Part shown: piece by piece, positions 22,367-34,149 of the stretch
Layout: every line of letters begins with the position of its first letter
Numbering within the stretch: position 1 is the first letter of the stretch
Source of the DNA: Artocarpus heterophyllus
Taxonomy: Eukaryota; Streptophyta; Magnoliopsida; Rosales; Moraceae
Assembly: GCA_025403435.1 (NCBI GenBank)
Contig: CM046330.1
Coordinates: 21,226,239 to 21,290,238 of the forward strand
Direction of reading: 5' to 3'
DNA: 64,000 bases
Notes under the pieces: generated by a model
Told to the model about the DNA's origin: nothing
Seen by the model: only the letters and a program-made list of their open reading frames with translations
The model's database searches: none
Translations under genes and position numbers: made by a program

Positions 22367-24545
22367 AGAAATCTCTTCAAATTTATGGTTGAGATGATTA
22401 TATTAAATGGGTGATTTATTGTGATTAATTGGCATAATAATAGAGTAATTTTATCAGTTAAGGAAATAAAAGGTTTGACTTCACGTTGATTGGTAATGTT
22501 TTCAAATGGTTTCCCATTTTAAGAGGGCAAAACATGGTAAGCGATGAATGATTTGTTTGACTTTCCCTCTTTTCTCTCCATTCTCCACGCAAATTTAGTC
22601 CAGATTAGTCAGAAAAATTTCTAACACAAGTGAAGATATTGAATTTTTAATCGGTTATACTCATTACGTTAAAAAAATTTTAACGTTCTTTTTTCCATTT
22701 TTTTTCTCTCCTCTTCTCACTCTTCTCTCTCTCAATTTCTGAGACGTTTCTTTTGTCTTTCTCACTTCTTCTTCTCTTCTCCACGAATTCCATCCTTCTT
22801 TCTCTCAAAAATTCTCTGCAAATATTGAAAGAAAAAGTTATATTTTGTTGGTTGAATTCAAGGATTTTGAGAAGAAAAGTTTTAAGGTAAGAAGTCATTT
22901 CTTTTGGTGTTTCTGAAAAGCATTTCTCCTCCTCAATTCACCTGCAATATCTTTCTCTAGGTATTGTATTTTGTTCAGAATTTTTAATATGTTATGCATG
23001 TATGTATTATGTGATGTTCCACCAAGTTCCAAGTCATTTTGATGTTTCTATGATAAATTATGAATTTTCTATCCTCTACCCCTCACAGTAAAATATTGTT
23101 GTTTAACTTTGATGCATGAAAATGTAATTTTTATTCAAGGGGTAACTGAATGTTGTTTTTCATGAAATTTGGTAAGAATGTTTATGTATATGTTATGATA
23201 TAGACTGCAAAGTTTGGTAATGTTTTGATGAGTGTATTATATGTTATGGAATTTCTATGAGATTAGGTCAAGAAAACTGTTTTAACAATGTTATTTTTGG
23301 ATTTTCGTTTTATGAAATGTTTTATATATTTAAATGATTTTATTGATGATGAAATAATTTTATGATATTGAAATGTATGATAATAAGATATTGGCATGAA
23401 TTTTAAAATTAAAATATATGTATTTTAATTGTTAGAAAATGTTTTCAAAAGATTATTCATCTACCTTATTATTATGTTGGCAGATTTTCATGTTTGTAAT
23501 GTATGAGATGTTTTTGATGATTATACTTAAGGATGCATGTTATGAATTATGTTTATATGAGACGAATGTATATGTGATGTGATATGAATGGATGATATAT
23601 GAATAAATGTTATATGAATGGATGATATATGAGTGGATGTTTTATGATAAGTATTAATTTTATTGTATTTTTAAATGGATAAATGGCATGAACACACAAA
23701 GGAACGAGCACATCGAGACCGCAGCGTCGTCACCAAATCATATTAAGGTTAAGTAAGCTAGCTTTAAGGTAAGTACATTCTCACCTGCAACATGATACGT
23801 TTTATAAGGTTTGATGTTATGTTCACAATGATATTCATGATGATTTTATGGTTATTTTCCTTAAAGGATTTCTTATGAAAGATTTTCATAATTTAAAGTT
23901 ATGCATGTATGATGATGACATGTTTCAAAGTATGAAACTTATGTATATATGTATCACCTAATAAGTGTTGCACACCAATATTATGATATGATAAGTTATG
24001 ATGTCATGTTTGGTTTGGGATTAGCTACCCTTCTCCTCTCATAAAAGCGCACCTACAATGATGTTTATGGTGCAACACTTGGGCCCTTAAGGTAAAATGG
24101 AATAAATTTTAATATGGTCAAGTAATGAAAGATATGTTTTATGAAAATGTGCTTAAGGCACTTTTATGATATGATGATGATGATGATGATGTATATGAAA
24201 TATTTTTTTAAATTGTGAGAATAATATGTACTTACTAAGCATTAGCTTATTCAAGTTTATGTCATGTTGCAGATAAGGGTAAGAAAATCATGGATTAAGC
24301 GGAGGACATGGGAAGGCGTGTGAGCACAAAGCACGATGAATTGTAACCGGAAGAACGTCAAGAAGAAAGTTTATGTGTTTTTAATCAAGTTTATTATTTG
24401 AAGATATTTTTATGATAAGTTTTAATAATACATGAACTATGGTTTTATATTTTATTTTATCATTTTAAAGAATTTTGATCTTCTGCATTTTTATGAAAAG
24501 TTAAATCTGTTTTACAAATTAAGTTTTCTCAAGGGTTTTGGCTCG

Positions 24546-24740
24546 GTCGGCCTGCCGAACATCATTGGTCGGCCTGCCGATGTTTGAAGGTTCAGCCTGC
24601 TGAGCACATATTCGGCCTGTCGAACGATGATAGGTTTTTAAGCCCTGATTTGCAAAGCCTCTGCCGGCCTGTCGGTTGAGGAATTCTGGCCTGCTGATCA
24701 TGTCCGGCCTGCCAAAGTCTCAAGTTCGGCCTGCCAAACT
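24546..24740 (+). repeat. GC-motif array (CCTG orientation)
   Basis: About eight TCGGCCTGCCGAAC/T-like units stand roughly 20-23 bp apart in two blocks separated by a TTTTTAAGCCCTGATTTGCA spacer. Confidence 0.9.
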
Positions 24741-25054
24741 GTGGGAGTAAATTGCTTTTAAATGATGTGATGTTTTTTTAAGTTATGATTTTACAACTTG
24801 GTATATCTATTTTATTAAAGCAAGTTTATAATTAATTTAACGTGTAATTAAATAAATTATGATATGGAATAAGTTAAGCAATGTTGTAAAAAAAAAATGT
24901 ATGAATGGATCCTGGTTATGTTTTCCTTAACTACGTTTATAATTAAAGTATTGTATAAGTTTTGGACTTATGTTTATGTTTAAAGTTCAAATAAGTATGA
25001 ATGTATGAATGTAACGACATCTGTGACATTCGTAAGGGGGGACGTTACAGGCTT

Positions 25055-25066
25055 TGGTATCAAAGC
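25055..25066 (+). other. primer binding site (initiator Met tRNA)
   Basis: TGGTATCAAAGC five bases after the LTR, one mismatch from TGGTATCAGAGC, the usual complement of the plant initiator methionine tRNA. Confidence 0.85.
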
Positions 25067-25265
25067 GAATTTCCAATTACAATTCATATTGCCACACGTC
25101 AATCCAAGTCCTCCAAGTAAGTATGTTATAAAGTTAGATGTTTTGATGCAAGTATGATGATAAGATTAAGGTCTAAATGTTTAACGATTAATGATCTAGT
25201 AGTGAAAACCTGTCTCATATTTGAAGATTATTTCTAAGTTCTAAATTCTTTTAGGAGAACTAACG

Positions 25266-26330
25266 ATGGACGGCCACAGAAGAATGCAGACGCACACCCA
25301 GACCAATGAAAGACTTATGACGATGATCGCCGAGCTGCAGAGGCAACTTGAGGATCAAAGGAGAGAGATTGCTGAATTAAGAGCTAATGGCCGCAATGAT
25401 GAACGACAAGGCAATGACATGCCTCCTCCTCCTCCTCCGCAGCCACAAGTTAACGAAGTTCCAGCCCCTGTTGCTGAACCCAGAGTGGTACATCAAGAAC
25501 CTCTTCTAGTCAGATGGAAGAGGGTTAAGGCAGCAGACTTCGAGGGTTCAAACGACCCATTAGTCACACAGGGATGGTTGAAGACAATCGAAGCCACCTT
25601 AAGACTCATGGATTTCATAGACAACGAGAAGGTTCTTTGTGCATCGTACTGTCTCACCATGGAGGCCAGAATTTGGTGGGATGGCATTGAAATGAGCAGG
25701 AATGTTGATGAAATGACATGGGCTGACTTTGTTCATGAATTTAACACGAAGTTTTCCACATGACTGTTACAAGGAAACATTTTGAGGAGTTCGAAAACCT
25801 ACGCCAGGGGGATATGTCAGTCACTGATGTGGTGACGAAGTTTGACCAGCTGGCCCGTTTATGTCCAGGAATTGTTATGGATGAAAGTGAAAGGGTCAGA
25901 ATTCTGATCAAAGCCCTTAGGCCAGAAATTTCTGCTATAGTTGATGGGGCAAGTCCACCTAGGACTCAAGAACAGGTTGTCATGAGGGCTCAACGTGCAG
26001 AGTTCCATCTGTCCAAGCTAAGAAGGAACCAGCCTCAGTCTGGTCAACAAGCCAATAATGCAAACAACTAGAACCGCCCTCCACACAGGAACAACAACAA
26101 CAACAACAGCAGCAACAACAGCAACCAAAACTAGAGGAATAACAAGAAGAAGGGTAATCCTCAAAATCAGCAGGGCCAAGACAACAAGAGGCATAATGAT
26201 GGTCAGCACAACAATAATAACAGGCGGTTTCAACCATGTGCCAAATGTGGAAAGAAACATCTAGGAGAATGTCATTTGGGGACAAACCAATGTTTCATTT
26301 GTGGGCGTGAAGACCACTTTGTTAAGAACT
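25266..26330 (+). pseudogene. gag of nested gypsy element, frameshifted
   Basis: The start at 25266 is the first ATG after the leader. An amino coiled coil (AELQRQLEDQRREIAELRAN) and proline run PPPPPP lead into the retrotransposon gag domain (GWLKTIEATLRLMDFIDNEK, WADFVHEFNTKF). A one-base loss in the T run at 25751-25755 shifts the frame to that of MTVTRKHFEEFENLRQGD. Stops at 26069 and near 26129 fall in the Asn/Gln-rich region. Two zinc-knuckle-like segments follow; in the second, CFICGREDHFVKNY (about 26291-26332), the last ligand is Tyr in place of Cys. Gag forms the particle and binds RNA. Confidence 0.88.
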
Positions 26331-26884
26331 ACCCTAAGCTGATGAATGGCAATGCCCCGCAGAGAGCTCTTCCTCAAGCCCAGCTCCATCAGATGCAAGC
26401 TTCCCTTGAAGGGCCACTTATTAGTCAAGGGAGAATTGAAGCACCACCAACGAATGCCCGAATCTATGCCATGACGAAAGAACAAGTGGCTGCTGAAGCC
26501 TCCAATGTGGTCACAGGTCAGATAACAAGTTTATCTAATGATGCTTATGTTCTTTTTGATACGGGTGCCACACATTCTTTTGTATATATGTCATTTGCTA
26601 AGAAGTTAGAGGTTCGTTTAGAGCCTATGAGACAGGGATTCACTACGACACTATCCTCCGGGGAAGTGATATTATCTACGCACTGTTTGCATACAGTACC
26701 CCTATGGATTTCTGATAGGGAGCTTTTCGTCGACCTCATTACGATCGACATGCATGACTACGATATGATTCTTGGGATGGATTTCCTGAGCAAGTATAAT
26801 GTTTCTATAGAATGCCAGAAACGAAAGGTGATCAGAAGTTCATTTATGTTGGCGAGTCCAGAAAGAAACCCAGCATGTTTTTAA
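26330..26884 (+). pseudogene. aspartic protease of nested gypsy element
   Basis: The protease active site LFDTGATHSFVYMSFA lies at about 26552-26600 and the flap/ending region [20 protein letters not shown] at about 26759-26820. Both key motifs look intact. The frame changes near 26812-26884 before reverse transcriptase, so the polyprotein is interrupted here. The enzyme would cut Gag-Pol into mature parts. Confidence 0.85.
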
Positions 26885-28330
26885 CGGCAATGAAAGCAAG
26901 GAAGTTATTAGCAAGTGGTTGCATGGGCTATCTGGCGAACATTGTAGACAAAAGCCAAGAAGAAAAGATAAGAATTGAAGATGTACCTGTAGTTCATAAA
27001 TATGCAAAAGTGTTTCCTGATGATCTAACAAGTCTACCACCAGAAAGAAAAGTTGAATTCGAGATTGAGCTCACTTCTGGCACCGATCCGATCTCAAAAG
27101 CGCCTTACAGAATGGTCCCGGTAGAGTTAAAGGAGCTTCACACACAATTAAAGGAGCTACTCGACAAAGGACTCATCAGGCTAAGTCACTCACCATGGGG
27201 AGCTCCAGTCTTGTTTGTAAAGAAGAAGGATGGCACTATGAGACTCTGCATAGACTATAGAGAGCTGAATAAGGTGACAATCAAGAACAAGTAGCCGTTG
27301 CCTCGAATCGACGATTTGTTTGATCAGCTCAAGGGTGCAACTGTGTTTTCAAATCTTGATCTATGATCGGGATATCATCAGTTGAAGGTTAAAGAAGGAG
27401 ATATCCCCAAGACTGCTTTCAGGTCGAGGTATGGTCACCATGAATTTGTGGTTATGCCTTTCGGTCTGACGAATGCACCTGCGGCGTTTATGGATTTGAT
27501 GAACCTGGTATTCAAGGATTTTCTCGATAAATTTGTTGTTGTATTTATCGATGATATTCTTGTCTATTCTAAGAATCAAGAAGAACATGTGGAGCATTTA
27601 AGGATTGTGCTGGAAACTTTAAGAAGACACCTAGCTATATGTAAAGTTCTCCAAATGCGAGTTCTGGCTTGATAAAGTGTCTTTTTTTGGGCATGTTATT
27701 TCAAAGGAAGGAATTATGGTTGACCCTACTAAAGTAGAAGCCGTTCTCAACTGGAAGCAACCAACAAATGCAAATGAAATAAGGAGCTTCTTGGGTTTAG
27801 CAGGTTATTATCGGAGATTCGTAGAAGATTTCTCCAAGATAGCAGCTCCACTCACGAATCTGACTTGCAAAGGAAAGAAGTATGAATGGACAGATGCATG
27901 CAAGTAGAGTTTTCAAGAACTGAAGAAGAGGCTAATGACAGCTCCAGTATTGGCTATTTCGGAAGAAAATGATGGGTTCGTAATTTATAGTGATGCATCC
28001 AAGATGGGCCTCGGAGCTATATTAATGCAAAATGAAAAGGTGATTGCTTATGCTTCAAGACAATTGAAGGATTATGAAAAGAACTATCCTACTCATGACC
28101 TTGAGTTAGCAGCAGTTGTTTTTGCGTTGAAGATATAGAGACACTATTTATATGGGGTCCAATGCAAGATCTTCACTGATCATCAAAGTCTGGAGTACTT
28201 CTTCATGCAAAGAGACCTAAACATGGGACAACGAAGATGGCTAGAGTTGGTGAAGGATTATGATTGTGAAATCCTTTATCATCCTGGAAAAGCTAACCGA
28301 GTGGCTGATGCTCTAAGTAGGAAGTCAGTT
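26885..28330 (+). pseudogene. reverse transcriptase and RNase H of nested gypsy element
   Basis: RT landmarks: [48 protein letters not shown] and the catalytic [10 protein letters not shown] at about 27548-27577, all well kept. RNase H has [20 protein letters not shown] and [16 protein letters not shown], then [17 protein letters not shown] to about 28325. Stops lie at 27292 (TAG), 27364 (TGA where the family has CGA-type Arg), 27905, 28136 and a frame change near 27670. Copies viral RNA into DNA in intact relatives; inactive here. Confidence 0.9.
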
Positions 28331-29884
28331 GCCACGTTAATGTCAATACAAGCAATGTCTCCACCTTTAAGAAAGGAGATTCTAGACTTCGGTTTGAAAC
28401 TTATAGCAAGACAGCTATCAGCACTCTCCCTTGCTCCGACGATGTATGATGAAATTCGGAGAAAACAAGATGAAGATGTAAGTCTTGTAAGGATCAAGCA
28501 AGAAATGAAAGAAGGAAAATGTCAAGAGTTTCGTATTGCGGATGATGAAACTCTGTACCTCAAGGACCGCTTATGTGTTCCCAATGTTGATGACTTAAGG
28601 GAAAAGATCTTGGCAGAAATTCATGACACTCCTTACTCTATTCATCTAGGTGCAACAAAGATGTATAATGATCTAAGGGGTAACTTATGGTGGTTTGGAA
28701 TGAAACGTGATGTTGCTATGTATGTGAAGAAATGTATGACATGTCAACAAGTAAAGGCTGAACACTAGAGACCTAGTGGTGAACTGCAGTCTATCCAAAT
28801 ACTGGAATGGAAATGGGAGGATATAGCAATAGATTTCATTACCGGTTTGCCCAAAACTATGAACGGTTATGATGCAATTTGGGTAATTGTGGATCGACTA
28901 ACTAAGACGGCGCATTTCATTCCTATCAAGATCACTTACTCTATGGAACGGTTAGTGGAACTCTATGTCAAGGAAATTGTATGATTTCATGGGATTCCCA
29001 AGACAATTATCTCAGATCGTGATGGCAGATTCACATCTAAGTTTTGGAAGAGTGTACAGACTGCTACGGCAACCAGACTACATTTCAGTACAGCTTTTCA
29101 TCCTCAGACAGACGGCCAAACGGAGAGGATGAACTTGATTTTAGAGGATATGCTATGGGCTTGTTCTCTCGATTCTAAGACCAGCTGGTGTAAAATGTTG
29201 CCGTTAGCAGAGTTTGCTTATATCAACAGCTTTCAGGCGACAATTGGAATGGCACCTTATGAAGCACTGTATGGGCAAAAATGCAGGTCGCCTATATGTT
29301 GGCACGAAGCTTGTGAAAAGAAGCTGATGGAAAGCATCGATGCTGAAAGGACTGATTTTGTGAATGAAACTTCTGAGATGATAAAGTTGATAAGAAGAAG
29401 AATAGAGACCGCTCAAAGCCGTCAAAAGAGTTATGCCGACAAGAGAAGAAGACCCTTAGAGTTCGCCGTGGCCGAATCTGTGTTTTTGAAAGTTGCACCA
29501 ATGAAAGGAGTTATGAGGTTTGGGAAGAAAGGCAAGTTAAGTCCAAGATTTATCAGTCCTTATGAAGTTGTTAAACGGATAGGCAAGGTGGCTTATCAGT
29601 TAAAATTGCCATCAGAAATGTCTACAATGCACGATGTATTCCATGTCTCCATGCTCAAGAAGTATGTCCCGGACCCTACGCATGTGATTGAGCCACAAGT
29701 GATCGAGATACGGGAAGACTTAAGTTATGAAGAAAAGCCAATGAAGATACTCGATCGGAAAACTAAGACCTTGAGGAATAAAGAAATTCCATTGGTCAAG
29801 GTGTTATGGCAAAATCATCAAGTTGAAGAAGCCACATGGGAACGTAAAGATGACATGAGAACTATGTATCCGCAATTATTCTAA
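28331..29884 (+). pseudogene. integrase with chromodomain-like tail, nested gypsy element
   Basis: The His-His-Cys-Cys finger spans [15 protein letters not shown] to [13 protein letters not shown] (about 28620-28768). The catalytic triad is visible: Asp in AIDFITGLP (about 28832), Asp in ISDRDGRF (about 29014), Glu in DGQTERMN (about 29125). Then the GPY/F module (KLSPRFISPYEVVKRIGKVA), FHVSMLKKYVPDPTHV, and the chromodomain-like end VKVLWQNHQVEEATWERKDD to the stop at 29884. Stops at 28766 (TAG for Gln) and 28982 (TGA for Arg) break it. From about 29000 to 29884 the reading frame is open, the best-preserved piece of the element. Confidence 0.9.
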
Positions 29885-29907
29885 GTTTCGAGGATGAAAC
29901 TTTTATA

Positions 29908-29920
29908 AGGTGGGGAGAAT
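29908..29920 (+). other. polypurine tract of nested gypsy element
   Basis: AAGGTGGGGAGAAT directly precedes the 3' LTR start TGTAACACCC at 29921. Confidence 0.85.
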
Positions 29921-30169
29921 TGTAACACCCATCTATTTTTATGTAACGGATCACGTTAAGTTAGTAATGATGTTAAGAAAATTTTATTAATAATTTATGT
30001 TATATGTTATGATTTATGATTTTAATGTTACTAACTTTTTATGTCAAGTTTTATGACAGGTGACGAGCGCATGGAATCGTTGTGCTCAAGTGTTCATGTG
30101 AATTATAATGTATGTTTAATTATGATGCAATGATGATTTGAATGTTAAAATGTATGGTATTTAAGGACA

Positions 30170-30318
30170 GTTGGCAGGCCGGACTTTCAAGTTCGGCAGG
30201 CTAAAAAGTCTGCCAAAGATAGGCAGGCCGATGGGAACCATCGGCAGGCCGAACTTGATGGAACCAGCAGGCCGATGTGGAGAATCGGTAGGCTGAAGAC
30301 AGCTGACGAGCAGTCAGC
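30170..30318 (+). repeat. GC-motif array (CAGG orientation), longer version, plus hairpin
   Basis: Has the units GGCAGGCCGGACTTTCAAGT and GGCAGGCCGATGGGAACCAT that are absent from the 5' LTR; each missing segment is 21 bp, exactly one array period. Confidence 0.9.
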
Positions 30319-32502
30319 AGAAATCTCTCCAAATTTATGGTTGAGATGATTACATTAAATGGGTGATTTATTGTGATTAATTGGCATAATAATGGAATAA
30401 TTTTATCAGTTAAGGAAATAAAAGGTTTGACTTCGCGTTAATTGGTATTGTTTTAAATGGTTTCCCATTTTAAGGGGGCAAAACATGGTAAGCGATGAAT
30501 GATTTGTTTGACTTTCCCTCTTTTCTCTCCATTCTCCACGCAAATTTAGTCCAGATTAGTCAGAAAAATTTCTGACATAAGTGAAGGTATTGAATTTTTC
30601 GTCGGTTATGCTCATTACGTTAAAAAAATTTTAACGTTCTTTTTTCCATTTTTTTTCTCCCATCTTCTCACTCTTCTCTCTCTCAATTTCTGAGACGTTT
30701 CTTTTGTCTTCTCTCTTCTTCTTCTCTTCTCCACGAATTCCATCCTTCTTTCTCTCAAAAATTCTCTGCAAATATTGAAAGAAAAAGTTATATTTTGTTG
30801 GTTGAATTCAAGGATTTTGAGAAGAAAAGTTTTAAGGTAAGGATTCATTTCTTTTGGTGTTTCTGAAAAGCATTTCTCCTCCTCAATTTGTCTATAATAT
30901 CTTTCTCTAGGTATTGTATTTTGTTCTGAATTTTTAATATGTTATGCATGTATGTATTATGTGATGTTCCTCCAAGTTCCAAGTCATTTCGATGCTTCTA
31001 TGATAAATTATGAATTTTCTATCCTCTACCCCTCACAGTAAAATATTGTTGTTTAACTTTAATGCATGAAAATGTAATTTTTATTCAAGGGGTAAATGAA
31101 TGTTGTTTTTCACGAAATTTGGTATGAATGTTCATGTATATGTTATGATATAGACTGCAAGGTTTGGTAAAGTTTTGATGAGTGTATTATATGTTATGGA
31201 ATTTCTATAAGATTAGGTCGAGAAAACTGTTTTAACAATGTTATTTTTGGATTTTTGTTTTATGAAATGTTTTATATATTTAAATGATTTTATTGATGAT
31301 GAAATAATTTTATGATATTGAAATGTATGATAATAAGATATTGGCATGAATTTTAAAATTAAAATATATGTATTTTAATTGTTAGAAAATGTTTTCAAAA
31401 GATTATTCATCTACCTTATTATTATGTTGACAGATTTTCATGTTTATAACGTATGAGATGTTTTTGATGATTATACTTAAGGATGCATGTTATGAATTAT
31501 GTTTATATGAGACGAATGTATATGTGATGTGATATGAATGAATGTTATATGAATGGATGATATATGAATAAATGTTATATGAATGGATGATATATGAGTG
31601 GATGTTTTATGATAAGTATTAATTTTATTGCATTTTTAAATGGATAAATGGCATGAACACACAAAGGAACGAGCACATCGAGACCGCAGCATCGTCACCA
31701 AATCATATTAAGGTTAAGTAAGCTAGCTTTAAGGTAAGTACATTCTCACCTGCAACATGATACGTTTTATAAGGTTTGATGTTATGTTCACAATGATATT
31801 CATGATGATTTTATGGTTATTTTCCTTAAAGGATTTCTTATGAAAGATTTTTATGGTTTAAAGTTATGCATGTATGATGATGACATGTTTCAAAGTATGA
31901 AACTTATGTATATATGTATCACCTAATAAGTATTGCACACCAGTGTTATGATATGATAAGTTATGATGTCATGTTTGGTTTGGGATTAGCTACCCTTCTC
32001 CTCTCATGACGCCGCGCCTACAATGATGTTTATGGTGCAACACTTGGGCCCTTAAGATAAAATGGAATAAATTTTAATATGGTCAAGTAATGAAAGATAT
32101 GTTCTATGAAAATGTGCTTAAGGCACTTTTATGATATGATGATGATGTATATGAAATGTTTTTTTAAATTGTGAGAATTATATGTACTTACTAAGCATTA
32201 GCTTATTCAAGTTTATGTCATGTTGCAGATAAGGGTAAGAAAATCATGGATTAAGCGAAGGACATGGGAAGGCGTGTGAGCACAAAGCACGATGAATTGT
32301 AACCGGAAGAACGCCAAGAAGAAAGTTTATGTGTTTTTAATCAAGTTTATTATTTGAACATATTTTTATGATAAGTTTTAAGAATACATGAACTATGGTT
32401 TTATATTTTATTTTATCATTTTAAAGAATTTTGATCTTTCGCATTTTTATGAAAAGTTAAATCTGTTTTACAAATTAAGTTTTCTCAAGGGTTTTGGCTC
32501 TG

Positions 32503-32696
32503 TCGGCCTGCCGAACATCATTGGTCGGCCTGCCGATATATGAAGGTTCGGCCTACCGATCACATATTCAGCCTGCCGAACGATGACAGGTTTTTAAGCC
32601 CTGATTTGCAAAGCCTCTGCCGGCCTGCCGGTTGAGGAATTCCGGCCTGCCGATCATGTCCGGCCTGCCGAAGTCCCAAGTTCGACCTGCCGAACT
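32503..32696 (+). repeat. GC-motif array (CCTG orientation)
   Basis: About eight TCGGCCTGCCGAAC/T units near the 3' end of the LTR. Units here are closer to the consensus than in the 5' LTR copy at 24546. Confidence 0.9.
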
Positions 32697-33006
32697 GTGG
32701 GAGTAAATGGCTTTTAAATGATGTGATATTTTTATAAGTTATGATTTTACAACTTGGTATATCTATTTATTAAAGCAAGTTTATGATTAATTTAAAGTGT
32801 AATTGAATAAATTATGATATGGAATAAGTTAAGCAATGTTGTAAAAAAAAATAAATGTATGAATGGATCCTGGTTATGTTTTCCTTAACTACGTTTACAA
32901 TTAAAGTATCGTATAAGTTTTGGACCTATGTTTATGTTTAAAGTTCAAATAAGTATGAATGTATGAATGTAACGACATCTGTGACGTCCGTAAGGGGGGC
33001 GTTACA

Positions 33007-33518
33007 TACCCAACCCTCAATTGGTGAAAGCACTTTTGATGTCGTAAATTAGATGTAGCTTTTTGTAAATTTTATTTTTTAAAATCATGCCTTGTAATTT
33101 GGAAATATTGTAAACATTTTTTGTCCAATGTTTAATTGAACCTTATTTTTTTCTTCTCACAATATTTGTTCTCGTATTGACCCCCTTTCAAAGTTTTATT
33201 TACTAGTAATTGAACTTTGAATTCGTTAGAACGTTGATCTAATCAATCAAATTCTAATTAGACTCGGTAATACCAAATATCGAACAATCAGAATAAAAAC
33301 TATTCTAAATAGTAATCAAGACCATTTATGTTTGTTGAATACTTTGTTTACTGTAATAAACATACAAATCAATTTAAATTGAATGCAAAAGAGATTAATC
33401 CATAAAAATGGCTAAGAAGTGAAGATGGCTTGTTGAATCAAACACTAGACATGTAGATAAATTCTAGTATTGATTAGATATCGTACCATAGATATGCTGA
33501 GTAGAGTTGAACATTGAA
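33007..33518. other. Tat element sequence between nested gypsy and minisatellite
   Basis: AT-rich, non-coding in appearance. The short open stretch after 33007 may be the original end of the antisense ORF, but the junction is too eroded to decide. Confidence 0.4.
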
Positions 33519-33870
33519 CAAATAAATTGATCCCAATGTTTGCAAGATAGTGAATCAAATCTAGCACTAGGTTAGTTGATCGAATCTGGTGAGTGAGATT
33601 TAAGGCCATAAAAATGGCAGGGCTATAAAGATTGCAAGTTGTATTGAACACTAGATGAGTTGATCAAATCCAGCATTGTTGAGATTAAAAGCCCTGAAAA
33701 TGGCAAGGCCATGAAGATGGTGAGTTGAATCGAACATTAGATGAGTTGATTGAATCCAGCGTTGATGAGATTAGAGGCCATGAAAATGGCAAGGCCGTGA
33801 AGATGGTGGGTCAAATCGAGCACTAGATAAGTTGATCAAATCGAATGTTGATGAGATTAGAGATTGTAGT
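33519..33870 (-). repeat. 86-bp minisatellite in the Tat element 3' UTR
   Basis: The anchor GCCATGAAAATGGC recurs at 33605, 33691 and 33777 (period 86), with GATGAGTTGATC and TTGATGAGATTAGA in each unit, and a more degenerate copy before 33605. It lies between integrase and the antisense ORF, in the 3' untranslated part of the minus-strand element, where Tat elements often carry tandem repeats. Confidence 0.88.
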
Positions 33871-34149
33871 ACATTGAGCAAAATGGTTGTTGTAATGATA
33901 GCACGGCTACACTCATTTATAATACACGAGCTGCCTATATACCCATGTGTAGGGATCAAGCCATACCTAGTTCACTTTTACATGCCTAAGTTCTTTACAA
34001 CCATTACGAATGTGGCCGTTTGATTGATGCTTAGGAATTGTTTCGATAGACAACCTACCACGAAACAAGTCAAATGATCTTATAAGAAACTGATAAAATT
34101 AAATAAAAAAAAACATTCAGTTTGAACTATTACAACAAGAATAAGTATA

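Larger units (their letters stand above)
22012..25049 (+). repeat. 5' LTR of nested gypsy element
   Basis: 3,038 bp, from TGTAACACCC to GGGGGGACGTTACA. Two GC-motif arrays at 22261-22350 (CAGG orientation) and 24546-24740 (CCTG orientation), hairpin GCTGACGAGCAGTCAGC at 22350-22366, a pyrimidine-rich stretch at 22560-22800, and an ATG/GAT microsatellite near 24170-24195. It lacks two 21-bp array units that the 3' LTR has. Confidence 0.93.
22012..33006 (+). mobile_element. complete Ty3/gypsy Tekay-like element nested in the Tat element
   Basis: 10,995 bp: 5' LTR 22012-25049, primer site 25055-25066, gag-pol 25266-29884, polypurine tract 29908-29920, 3' LTR 29921-33006. Flanks are TACAT (22007-22011) and TACCC (33007-33011), at best an eroded target duplication. 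Domain order PR-RT-RH-IN with a chromodomain-like end places it with Del/Tekay chromoviruses. LTRs are of the same family as the solo LTR at 8300. The polyprotein carries several stops and frameshifts, so it is non-autonomous. Confidence 0.92.
29921..33006 (+). repeat. 3' LTR of nested gypsy element
   Basis: 3,086 bp, very similar to the 5' LTR. Arrays at 30170-30297 (CAGG orientation) and 32503-32696 (CCTG orientation); hairpin GCTGACGAGCAGTCAGC at 30302-30318. An AT-rich ATGAATGGATGATATATG-type repeat near 31545-31600 also differs slightly from the 5' LTR. Confidence 0.93.

Noticed and set aside
26018..26285. Antisense frames rich in Cys or Val opposite gag
   Set aside because: Shadow of the AAC/CAA-rich Asn-Gln region of gag on the other strand.
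22007..33011. Perfect target duplication for the nested gypsy element
   Set aside because: Flanks are TACAT and TACCC, only three of five bases agree, so it is reported as eroded at best.
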